A stretch of DNA of 38,053 bases from Alistipes sp. (GTDB lineage Bacteria; Bacteroidota; Bacteroidia; Bacteroidales; Rikenellaceae), in contig JAFTVW010000012.1 of NCBI GenBank assembly GCA_017465605.1, forward strand, positions 1 through 38,053, written 5' to 3'. A model generated the notes under the pieces. The model was given only the letters and a program-made list of their open reading frames with translations, ran no database searches and had not been told where the DNA came from. Shown here in pieces: positions 1 to 5,758 of the stretch. Every line of letters begins with the position of its first letter. The first letter of the stretch is position 1. Both the position numbers and the translations under genes were made by a program.

Positions 1-23
1 ACTTTTTAGCCGTAAAAAGTGGA

Positions 24-178
24 GCAAAAAGCGGCGCAATGATAAATTTTAGGGGTCAGCCAATAAAATTTCCTAAAACAGATGCTTCGCACTTTTGAAG
101 CAATCAAAAGGTCTCTGTTTTTTAACGGAAATTTCACCGCCAGACCTGTTTCCTAAAATTCATCGGTGCGTTTTTATT
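24..178 (+). repeat. Nested multi-stem hairpin block, left copy
   Basis: Four nested stems can be drawn. The outer stem joins about 26-53 to 152-175 (GATAAATTTTAGG against CCTAAAATTCATC plus an imperfect extension). Inside it are AAATTTCC 66-73 with GGAAATTT 127-134, AAAACAGA 75-82 with TCTGTTTT 114-121, and GCTTC 84-88 with GAAGC 97-101. It is preceded by ACTTTTTA-gccg-TAAAAAGT at 1-20. The inner stems are kept in the right-arm copy. It could be a MITE-like unit or a structured RNA; the sequence alone does not decide. Confidence 0.7.
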
Positions 179-212
179 TCTACACACGTCATTACACAAT
201 AAATATCACGTC

Positions 213-278
213 ATTCCTCATTTTTACATCAACTCACTTGTGTTGATAGTATTAGGGGATATGTAAAAATGTTGGAAT
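213..278 (+). repeat. Variable-arm hairpin H1
   Basis: Outer stem ATTCC 213-217 pairs with GGAAT 274-278. After a small internal loop, inner arm ATTTTTACAT 220-229 pairs perfectly with ATGTAAAAAT 261-270, around a loop of about 31 nt. It is flanked on the left by CACGTC. Its counterpart in the right arm (5116-5180) has a different but equally self-complementary arm. Confidence 0.85.
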
Positions 279-414
279 CGACCGCTTAATTATGACCTTG
301 CAGTGTGCGACAACAAAAAACTCTCCCTCTAAGTTAGAGGGAGTCCCCGAAGGGGGAGGGAGTGTGTCTTTTGTAGCAAAGTCTCTTTTTGCAAGGTGGT
401 TTATTATAATGTAG

Positions 415-480
415 ATTCCATCATTTTTGTATGGTAGCTAATCTTTTATAATCACTCACTCTATTACAAAAATGTGGAAT
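415..480 (+). repeat. Variable-arm hairpin H2
   Basis: ATTCC 415-419 pairs with GGAAT 476-480. Inner arm ATTTTTGTA 423-431 pairs with TACAAAAAT 465-473, around a loop of about 33 nt. It is followed by GACGTG. The counterpart in the right arm (4914-4979) has arm ATTTCTTCAT instead. Confidence 0.85.
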
Positions 481-499
481 GACGTGTGTATATATTAAA

Positions 500-534
500 T
501 ATCCTGCCTAACTCGATGTTAGACAGGATATTTT
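500..534. terminator. Stem-loop terminator candidate downstream of prfB
   Basis: ATCCTG-c-CTAAC (501-512), loop TCGAT, GTTAG-a-CAGGAT (518-529), followed by TTTT on the plus strand and ATTTAAT on the minus strand. It lies just past the 3' end of prfB, which is on the minus strand. A copy with a related stem lies beyond the phosphoesterase at the other end of the inverted repeat. Confidence 0.6.
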
Positions 535-567
535 GTCGATTTTGAATCTTGAATTCTGAATTTTGAA

Positions 568-1684
568 TTACACCGTCTCGCCGCCTGTTTGCATAAGGTA
601 CTCCTTGATGAAAGCATCTAAATCACCGTCCATAACGGCCTCTACGGCCGAAGTTTGATGGCCTGTGCGGTGGTCTTTGACTCTACGATCGTCGAACACA
701 TATGAGCGAATCTGCGAGCCCCACTCGATACGTTTCTTCGTAGCCTCCAACGCCTGCTGTGTGGCCATACGTTTCTCCATCTCACGCTGGTAGAGTTTCG
801 AGCGTAGGATTCGCATTGCATTCTCGCGATTCATAAGTTGTGAGCGTGTTTCGCTATTCTCGATAAGGAACTCAACCGCCTCACCCGTATCGGCATCTTT
901 ACCGTGATATCGCAGGCGAACAGCGGTCTCTACCTTGTTGACATTCTGACCTCCCGCACCACTTGAACGATAGGTATCCCACTCGTAATCCGAAGGGTTG
1001 ATCGTAATCTCGATGCTATCGTCAACTGCGGGCGCAACAAAGACCGACGCAAATGTTGTTTGACGCTTGTTGTTGGCATTGAACGGTGAAAGGCGCACCA
1101 TACGATGCACGCCGTTCTCGCTTTTTAGATAACCATAGGCATAGTCGCCCTCAATCTCCAACGTACAGGACTTCACACCCACTTCATCACCCGCCTGATA
1201 ATCCATCATACGGTACTTATAGCCGTGAGCATCGCACCAGCGGGTGTACATACGCAACAACATCGAGACCCAATCCAAAGCCTCCGTACCGCCAGCACCT
1301 GCATTGATATCCATAATAGCCCCCATCTTATCCTCCTCACCTCGCAACATATTGCGAAGTTCGAGAGCTTCGATAAGTTCGATGGTCTTGGCGTAGTGCT
1401 CCTCCATTTCGGCCTCCGTAGCGAGCTCTGCCGCCACAAATTCGGGCATCAGACCCAAATCCTCGACAGCCTTAGCCACCGTATCGTAATCGTCAATCCA
1501 CGACTTTATGGCCGCCACCTTGCGGAGTTGCTTCTGCGCGGCATCGGCATCGTCCCAAAATGCAGGGTCCTGAGTCTTCTCCTGCTCGTTTTGCAAGTCT
1601 ATTCGCTTCTGAGCGATGTCAAAGACACCTCCCCAACGAATCCTGTCGTCTTATAGCCTCTTTAATTTGGTCTTCTGAAATCAT
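568..1684 (-). CDS. prfB: Peptide chain release factor 2, with programmed +1 frameshift
   Basis: RF2 recognises UAA and UGA and triggers peptide release on the ribosome. The reading frame is split. Translation starts at ATG 1684-1682 and runs 21 codons to an in-frame TGA at 1621-1619. Skipping the T at 1621 resumes in the +1 frame at GAC and gives a 371-aa protein, complement(join(568..1620,1622..1684)). The shift site reads CTT TGA C, and a Shine-Dalgarno-like GGGGAGG lies just upstream, the classic RF2 autoregulatory arrangement: low RF2 favours the shift. Seen motifs: anticodon-like SPF at about residues 199-201 and the catalytic GGQ at 244-246 of the shifted product. Length matches the family (E. 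coli 365 aa). Annotating only the long frame from a TTG near 1596 would lose the N-terminus. Confidence 0.96.
1608..1640 (-). promoter_or_regulatory. prfB: prfB programmed +1 frameshift site
   Basis: On the minus strand the order is TTG GGG AGG TGT CTT TGA C: an internal Shine-Dalgarno-like GGGGAGG, one codon, then slippery CTT followed by the UGA stop in a poor context (next base C). This matches the known E. coli layout (AGG GGG TAT CTT TGA C). RF2 shortage lets the ribosome slip on CTT and read GAC. Confidence 0.93.
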
Positions 1685-1864
1685 AATGTTATCTGTTATA
1701 ACGGGTAACCTATCACCTTTGGGATTGCTTGTGGCTTGCGGCCGTTAGCCGCATTTACAAATCTGACCCACCCCCTAATCCCCCGCCTCAGGCAGGGGAC
1801 TTTGGTCGCTTTGCAAGCAAAGCTCCAAGTGCTAAATCAGTATGTAAGAGTAATTTTTTACTCC
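1685..1864. other. Short gene-free spacer with small hairpins
   Basis: The spacer holds three small inverted repeats: TGCGGC-cgtta-GCCGCA near 1738-1754, a C-rich/G-rich hairpin near 1780-1798, and GCTTTGC-aa-GCAAAGC near 1808-1823. The C/G-rich hairpin resembles the GGGAG/CTCCC-type one inside the long inverted repeat. I see no clear promoter for prfB here. Confidence 0.4.
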
Positions 1865-2032
1865 TTATTTTTTGTTTTCCTCTTTCTTGGTATTGGCAGA
1901 ATAGGCTGCACCGAGGGCAACACCTATGCAAAGGCCTATTGGAATATTATCCATAGCAAGACCTAACATTAGACCAATTGCCAAGCCAATAGACAAATAT
2001 TGACCTTTCTTAATAGGCTTCTTCCCCTCCAT
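1865..2032 (-). CDS. Small glycine-rich membrane protein (glycine-zipper-like), 55 aa
   Basis: This is a short reading frame with ATG at 2032-2030 and TAA at 1867-1865. The product begins MEGKKPIKKGQYLS, then has a hydrophobic glycine-patterned stretch (IGLAIGLMLGLAM, then IGLCIGVALGAAYS) and ends in a lysine/glutamate-rich tail (NTKKEENKK). The repeated G-x3-G-like spacing over residues 16-43 resembles small glycine-zipper membrane proteins of Bacteroidota and Firmicutes; function is unknown. It lies between cysS and prfB on the same strand, 151 nt after cysS with a large hairpin repeat in between. Upstream GTGAGAAATT gives at most a weak ribosome site, as is normal in this phylum. Charge layout and hydrophobicity support a real gene despite the size. 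Confidence 0.7.
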   Translation of the reverse strand: MEGKKPIKKGQYLSIGLAIGLMLGLAMDNIPIGLCIGVALGAAYSANTKKEENKK

Positions 2033-2074
2033 AATTTCTCACAATATAACTATTGCTACCCTAAAACCTCTTAT

Positions 2075-2173
2075 GATTAGGCTATTTTGAGGCTGGTCGC
2101 AGTGGGCGAAAGCGGAGCATACTTTGCGTATGTGAGCATTTCGCACGCAAGCCAGACGCCAAAAGAGCCAATC
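2075..2173. repeat. Long hairpin repeat, family R2, copy a
   Basis: The element is an imperfect hairpin of about 99 nt. GATT-a-GGCTATTTTG (from 2075) pairs with CAAAAGAGCC-AATC (to 2173). Inside are CTGG 2093-2096 with CCAG 2152-2155, GCGAAA 2106-2111 with TTTCGC 2139-2144, and apex CATAC 2118-2122 with GTATG 2127-2131. Copies at 12628-12730 and about 37967-38053 share the scaffold but differ in stem sequence with pairing kept. It lies just downstream of cysS, so it may also act in 3'-end formation. Confidence 0.85.
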
Positions 2174-2183
2174 AGAAGGAGTT

Positions 2184-3665
2184 TTACTCTATCTCCCAAT
2201 CAACTCCGTCCTTACGGTCTTTAACGCGGATACCAATGGCGGTGAGTTCGTTGCGAATCTTATCCGATGTGGCCCAATCCTTTGCAGCCTTAGCATCTTG
2301 ACGTACTGCAAGAATCATATCTACCACCTTCGATAGCATATCTCCGCCTGCCGCAGCACCCTCCTGCTTCTCGTTGCGCAGACCCAAAATATCGAATATA
2401 TAGAGGTTGAACACTCGCTTCATCTCTGCCAAATCGGCCTCCGAGATGGTTGCCTTACCTTCGGCTACCTGATTGATGATGCGAACATAGTCGAACAGAG
2501 CCGAGATAACCATTGGAGAGTTCAAATCGTCGTCCATAGCCTCGCGGCAACGGCCTTCGAGTTCGGCAACAGATATACCCTCCGACGAAGTGGCCGACGG
2601 CTTCAACTTACCCAACGTCTCCACGCCCTTCATCAAGCGGTCAAACCCCTTCTCGGCGGCCTGCAAAGCGGCATTTGAGAAATCCAACGTCGAACGATAG
2701 TGAGCCTGCAAGATGAAGAAACGGATAGTCATAGGCGAGTATGCCTGCTCCAACTTGGGGTGCTCACCATTAAAGAGCTGCTCCATTGTGATAAAATTAC
2801 CATACGACTTACCCATCTTCTGGCCGTCGATAGTAATCATATTATTGTGTATCCAATAGCGGGCCGAGTCCTTACCCAAAGCGGCTGTGGCTTGTGCAAT
2901 CTCGCACTCGTGGTGAGGGAACATCAAATCCATACCGCCACCGTGAATGTCAAACTGCTCACCCAAATACTTGCAACTCATAGCCGAGCACTCCATATGC
3001 CAGCCAGGGAAACCATCGCTCCACGGCGAGGGCCAACGCATAATATGTTCGGGCGAAGCCTTCTTCCACAAAGCAAAGTCAAACGAATTGCGCTTGTCGC
3101 TCTGACCGTCCAAATCGCGGGTGTTGGCTACGATATCTTCGAGGTTGCGACCCGAGAGCTTACCATAATGATAATCTTTGTTATACTTCTCCACATCGAA
3201 ATAGACCGAGCCATTTGATTCGTAGGCATAGCCAGCGTCGAAGATACGCTTCACGAAATCAATCTGCTCGATGATGTGACCCGAAGCGTGGGGCTCGATT
3301 GATGGGGTGAGTACGCCCAACTGCTCCATAGCCTTATGGTAACGCTCGGTGTAGTAGTGGGCAACCTCCATAGGCTCCAACTGCTCCAAACGAGCCTTCT
3401 TTGCAATCTTATCCTCGCCCTCGTCGGCATCGTGCTCCAAGTGGCCTACGTCGGTGATATTGCGCACATAACGCACCTTATAACCCAAAGCCTTCAAGTA
3501 TCGGAACAACAAATCGAAGGTGATAGATGGACGTGCGTGACCCAAATGTGGGTCACCATATACTGTTGGGCCGCAGACATACATTCCCACGCGGCCCTCG
3601 TTAATTGGCTCAAACTCCTCCTTACGACGAGTGAGCGTATTGTATAAATTGAGTTTTGATTCCAT
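2184..3665 (-). CDS. cysS: Cysteinyl-tRNA synthetase
   Basis: This class I enzyme charges tRNA-Cys with cysteine in the cytoplasm. The product is 493 aa from ATG 3665-3663. Seen in order: CGPTVYG with the first zinc cysteine (about residue 31), the HIGH motif as HLGH (40-43), zinc-site WHMECSAMS (Cys about 226) and HHECE (about 251-255), the KMSKS loop as KMGKS (283-287), and the C-terminal DALR/anticodon region. An in-frame GTG six codons upstream is rejected as start because the TATCTTTG -7 box (3683-3690, minus) sits on it. The gene is divergent from the phosphoesterase and is followed by the 55-aa gene and prfB. Confidence 0.97.
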   Translation of the reverse strand: MESKLNLYNTLTRRKEEFEPINEGRVGMYVCGPTVYGDPHLGHARPSITFDLLFRYLKALGYKVRYVRNITDVGHLEHDADEGEDKIAKKARLEQLEPMEVAHYYTERYHKAMEQLGVLTPSIEPHASGHIIEQIDFVKRIFDAGYAYESNGSVYFDVEKYNKDYHYGKLSGRNLEDIVANTRDLDGQSDKRNSFDFALWKKASPEHIMRWPSPWSDGFPGWHMECSAMSCKYLGEQFDIHGGGMDLMFPHHECEIAQATAALGKDSARYWIHNNMITIDGQKMGKSYGNFITMEQLFNGEHPKLEQAYSPMTIRFFILQAHYRSTLDFSNAALQAAEKGFDRLMKGVETLGKLKPSATSSEGISVAELEGRCREAMDDDLNSPMVISALFDYVRIINQVAEGKATISEADLAEMKRVFNLYIFDILGLRNEKQEGAAAGGDMLSKVVDMILAVRQDAKAAKDWATSDKIRNELTAIGIRVKDRKDGVDWEIE

Positions 3666-3682
3666 AACTTCAATATTTTTCA

Positions 3683-3690
3683 CAAAGATA
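3683..3690 (-). promoter_or_regulatory. cysS promoter, -7 box
   Basis: TATCTTTG on the minus strand matches the Bacteroidota TAnnTTTG -7 element. It lies 17 nt upstream of the cysS ATG, so the leader would be very short. No well-spaced TTTG -33 box is evident. Confidence 0.65.
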
Positions 3691-3712
3691 CAATATTTAA
3701 TTCAAAATTAAG

Positions 3713-3763
3713 AATTCAAAATTCAAAATCAAGTCGTAACGACCCAATTTTGAATTTTGAATT
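3713..3763. repeat. Perfect 17-bp inverted repeat between divergent promoters
   Basis: AATTCAAAATTCAAAAT (3713-3729) and ATTTTGAATTTTGAATT (3747-3763) are exact reverse complements around a 17-nt loop. The repeat lies between the cysS and phosphoesterase -7 boxes and supplies the TTTG -33 candidate of the latter. Related TTTTGAATCTTGAATTC-like tracts occur at 540-570 and about 5573-5601. Confidence 0.85.
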
Positions 3764-3777
3764 TATTTGTATCTTTG
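3749..3777 (+). promoter_or_regulatory. Promoter of the metallophosphoesterase gene
   Basis: TTTG at 3749-3752 and TATCTTTG at 3770-3777 with a 17-nt spacer fit the Bacteroidota -33/-7 pattern, slightly short of the usual 19-21 nt. This places the transcript start near 3784 and rules out a protein start at 3767. Confidence 0.6.
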
Positions 3778-3835
3778 CACTAAGAGTAGCGTAATACAAC
3801 GCAACAACCCTACGCAAAACAAAATTAACAACGAT

Positions 3836-4846
3836 ATGAAACTTTCAAAGACCTTTTTACTTCTCGCAGTAGTGGCTATCGTAGGAGCATTTTTCACGTC
3901 TCAATCGGCCTATGCGCAGGCTCCTACTCTCAAATTCAATGCCGAGGGCAAATTCAAAATCGTGCAACTGACCGATATTCATTGGAAATACGGCAATCCC
4001 AAGTCTGACATCGCTGCCGAGCGTATGGCCGAGGTACTCGATGCCGAAAAACCCGACCTTGTGGTGGTGACAGGTGACATTGTCTTTGCAAAACCCGCAG
4101 CCGATGGTATGAAGGCAGCACTCGCCCCTATTATCGAGCGAGGAATACCGTTTGCCGTAACCTTCGGTAACCACGACGACGAGCACGACCTCTCGCGCGC
4201 CCAGCTACTCGAATTGGTGCAGGGTATGAAGGGTAATCTTAGCTCCACAACAGAGGGCATTACAGGAGTGACGAACTACACCCTCACAATTAAATCATCT
4301 TCGTCAGATGCCACAGCCGCAGTGCTTTACGTCTTTGATAGCAACTCCTACTCTGCCAACAAACGAGCAAAGGGTTACGATTGGATTGCACACGACCAGA
4401 TAGGTTGGTACATGAAACAGAGCGCAGCCTTCACAGCCGCCAACTCGGGCACTCCTCTGCCAGCTTTGGCATTCTTCCACATTCCACTCCCCGAATACAA
4501 CGAGGCAGTACGCAACGAAGGCTCATTTATGATTGGCACTCGCAAAGAGGCAGCCTGCTCGCCAAAAGTCAATTCGGGCTTGGCTACGGCAATGCTCGAT
4601 GCAGGCGATGTGATGGGAGTATTTGTGGGTCACGACCACGTCAACGACTACGCCGTAGATTGGCGCGGCATACTCTTGGCATACGGCAGATATTCGGGTG
4701 GCGACACGGTCTATAACGATATCCCCAACGGCAACGGTGCGCGTATAATTGAGCTTAGCGAAGGCTCACGCGAGTTCAAGAGTTGGATTCGCATCGGCGA
4801 AGGTCGCACAATCAACCACCTAAACTACCCCGCCGATACGAAGTAA
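3836..4846 (+). CDS. Periplasmic calcineurin-like metallophosphoesterase
   Basis: A 336-aa secreted phosphoesterase. The start is ATG 3836, which opens with a signal peptide (MKLSKTFLLLAVVAIVGAFF, ending near SAYAQA). Two-metal calcineurin-fold motifs follow in order: DIH (residues 47-49), GD (80-81), GNHD (111-114), a histidine in FFHIPLPEY, and GHDH in VGHDHVNDY. The set is complete, so the protein should bind two metals and hydrolyse phosphomonoesters or diesters; the substrate cannot be told. It resembles the ICC/purple-acid-phosphatase-like single-domain group. It stands alone, divergent from cysS, and its 3' end abuts the right arm of the long inverted repeat. Confidence 0.9.
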   Translation: MKLSKTFLLLAVVAIVGAFFTSQSAYAQAPTLKFNAEGKFKIVQLTDIHWKYGNPKSDIAAERMAEVLDAEKPDLVVVTGDIVFAKPAADGMKAALAPIIERGIPFAVTFGNHDDEHDLSRAQLLELVQGMKGNLSSTTEGITGVTNYTLTIKSSSSDATAAVLYVFDSNSYSANKRAKGYDWIAHDQIGWYMKQSAAFTAANSGTPLPALAFFHIPLPEYNEAVRNEGSFMIGTRKEAACSPKVNSGLATAMLDAGDVMGVFVGHDHVNDYAVDWRGILLAYGRYSGGDTVYNDIPNGNGARIIELSEGSREFKSWIRIGEGRTINHLNYPADTK

Positions 4847-4865
4847 ATTCAAAATTGGCAAAATG

Positions 4866-4892
4866 TCCTGTCTAACACTGAGTTAGGCAGGA
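4866..4892. terminator. Stem-loop terminator candidate downstream of the phosphoesterase
   Basis: TCCTGTCTAAC (4866-4876), loop ACTGA, GTTAGGCAGGA (4882-4892): eleven pairs including one wobble. It begins 20 nt after the stop codon and mirrors the stem at 500-534. Confidence 0.6.
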
Positions 4893-4913
4893 TATTCAAT
4901 ATATACACACGTC

Positions 4914-4979
4914 ATTCCGCATTTCTTCATTTGTGAGGGTTGGAGAAGATAATTAGTAACTATGAAGAAATGTAGGAAT
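4914..4979 (+). repeat. Variable-arm hairpin H2'
   Basis: ATTCC 4914-4918 pairs with GGAAT 4975-4979. Inner arm ATTTCTTCAT 4921-4930 pairs perfectly with ATGAAGAAAT 4962-4971, around a loop of about 31 nt. It is the right-arm counterpart of H2, and the inner arm differs at several positions, each compensated on the other strand of the stem. Confidence 0.88.
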
Positions 4980-5115
4980 CTACCTTATAATAAACCACCT
5001 TGCAAAAAGTGACTTTGCAGCAAAGACACACTCCCTCCCCCCTTCGGGTGCTCCCTCTAACTTAGAGGGAGAGTTTTTTGTTGTCGCACACTGCAAGGTC
5101 ATAATTAAGCGGTAG

Positions 5116-5180
5116 ATTTCAACATTTTCGCATAGATGCTGATAATATCACCGCTGGCTGTTAATGCGAAAATATGAAAT
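5116..5180 (+). repeat. Variable-arm hairpin H1'
   Basis: ATTTC 5116-5120 pairs with GAAAT 5176-5180. Inner arm ATTTTCGCAT 5124-5133 pairs perfectly with ATGCGAAAAT 5164-5173. It is the counterpart of H1; both the outer and inner stems carry compensated changes. Confidence 0.88.
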
Positions 5181-5217
5181 GACGTGATATTTATTGTGTA
5201 ATAACGTGTGTATAATA

Positions 5218-5369
5218 AAAAACGCACCGATGAATTTTAGGAAACAGGGCAGACGGTGAAATTTCCGTAAAAAAACAGAGACCTTTTGATTGCTTCAAAA
5301 GTGCGAAGCATCTGTTTTAGGAAATTTTATTGGCTGACCCCTAAAATTTATCATTGCGCCGCTTTTTAC
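5218..5369 (-). repeat. Nested multi-stem hairpin block, right copy
   Basis: This is the reverse-complement copy of 24-178, without gaps and with about five differences by my count in the 175 bases spanning the block. The AAATTTCC/GGAAATTT, AAAACAGA/TCTGTTTT and GCTTC/GAAGC stems are all kept. Confidence 0.75.
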
Positions 5370-5413
5370 TCCACTTTTTACGGCTAAAAAGTGGAATAAA
5401 ACAAAAAACCGTC

Positions 5414-5479
5414 ATTCTTACATTTTTGTATAGAAGATAGTTACATCACCCACCCTCACCAATACAAAAATGTCAGAAT
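5414..5479 (+). repeat. Variable-arm hairpin H3
   Basis: ATTCT 5414-5418 pairs with AGAAT 5475-5479 and inner arm ATTTTTGTAT 5422-5431 with ATACAAAAAT 5462-5471, around a loop of about 30 nt. GTC precedes and GACG follows, so the ends are symmetrical (CGTCATTC ... GAATGACG). It lies just outside the right arm; a matching copy, if any, would be left of the window. Confidence 0.88.
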
Positions 5480-5531
5480 GACGCAGTCTTGCGACTGTTT
5501 TATGATTCCCTTGACACCCAACAATAAGGAA

Positions 5532-5566
5532 ATACTCTTTCCAACTCGATGTTGGATAGAGTATTA
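5532..5566. repeat. CTCGAT-loop stem plus AT tract, third copy
   Basis: AATACTCT-tt-CCAAC, loop TCGAT, GTTGG-at-AGAGTATT. The CYAAC-TCGAT-GTTRG core matches the stem at 500-534 although the lower stem differs and is compensated. As at 540-570, a TTTTGAAT...TTTTGAATTA tract follows (about 5573-5601). No gene ends nearby, so a terminator role is not obvious here. Confidence 0.65.
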
Positions 5567-5721
5567 ACTAATTTTGAATCTTGAATTCTGAATTTTGAAT
5601 TATTTTGACAGGCCTGCCAAAATCGCCTCCGCAGACGATTCCTGAATCGCCCAAAAGGCCTATAAACACAAAAATTTAGCTATTGGGTGATAATATTACA
5701 TATTATATTGCGTTAATTTTG

Positions 5722-5729
5722 TATATTTG
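5722..5729 (+). promoter_or_regulatory. Candidate -7 box for the TMEM260-like gene
   Basis: TATATTTG matches TAnnTTTG, 29 nt before the ATG at 5759. I do not see a correctly spaced -33 element. Confidence 0.5.
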
Positions 5730-5758
5730 TCCGAATATTTAACACTTAATTAGACGCT

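Larger units (their letters stand above)
1..534 (+). repeat. Left arm of a ~530 bp inverted repeat (mosaic intergenic element)
   Basis: This gene-free stretch is repeated in reverse complement at 4861-5392. Position 1 pairs with 5392, and the first 175 bases align without gaps with about five differences by my count. It is a mosaic: a nested hairpin block (24-178), hairpin H1 (213-278), a conserved spacer with a GGGAG/CTCCC-rich hairpin (about 320-360), hairpin H2 (415-480), and a terminator-like stem-loop (500-534). Only the hairpin arms and loops differ strongly between the two arms; the spacers are nearly identical. The repeat may continue to the left of the window. I see no open reading frame of interest in 1-567. 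Confidence 0.93.
4861..5392 (-). repeat. Right arm of the ~530 bp inverted repeat
   Basis: Read on the minus strand this copies 1-534: nested hairpin block (about 5218-5369), variable hairpins H1' (5116-5180) and H2' (4914-4979), the conserved spacer with the CTCCC/GGGAG hairpin (about 5028-5070), and the terminal stem-loop (4866-4892). It is part of a 912-bp gene-free stretch (4847-5758), which also holds hairpin H3 (5414-5479), a third CTCGAT-loop stem (5532-5566) and an AT-rich TTTTGAAT tract. No gene is evident in the stretch. Confidence 0.93.

Noticed and set aside
1-534. Terminal inverted repeats of a transposon carrying prfB and cysS
   Set aside because: No transposase lies between the arms and the enclosed genes are core housekeeping genes; a repeat pair flanking a chromosomal segment is more economical.
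1619-1621. In-frame TGA near the start of prfB as a pseudogene sign
   Set aside because: The CTT TGA C context with an upstream SD-like sequence is the standard RF2 frameshift site and the downstream frame is intact.
1225-1656. 143-aa open frame opposite prfB
   Set aside because: It lies entirely antisense to a clear RF2 gene and its product has no recognisable pattern; it is a shadow frame.
3767-3835. N-terminal extension of the phosphoesterase from an upstream ATG
   Set aside because: It would start within the -7 box and would bury the signal peptide 23 residues inside.
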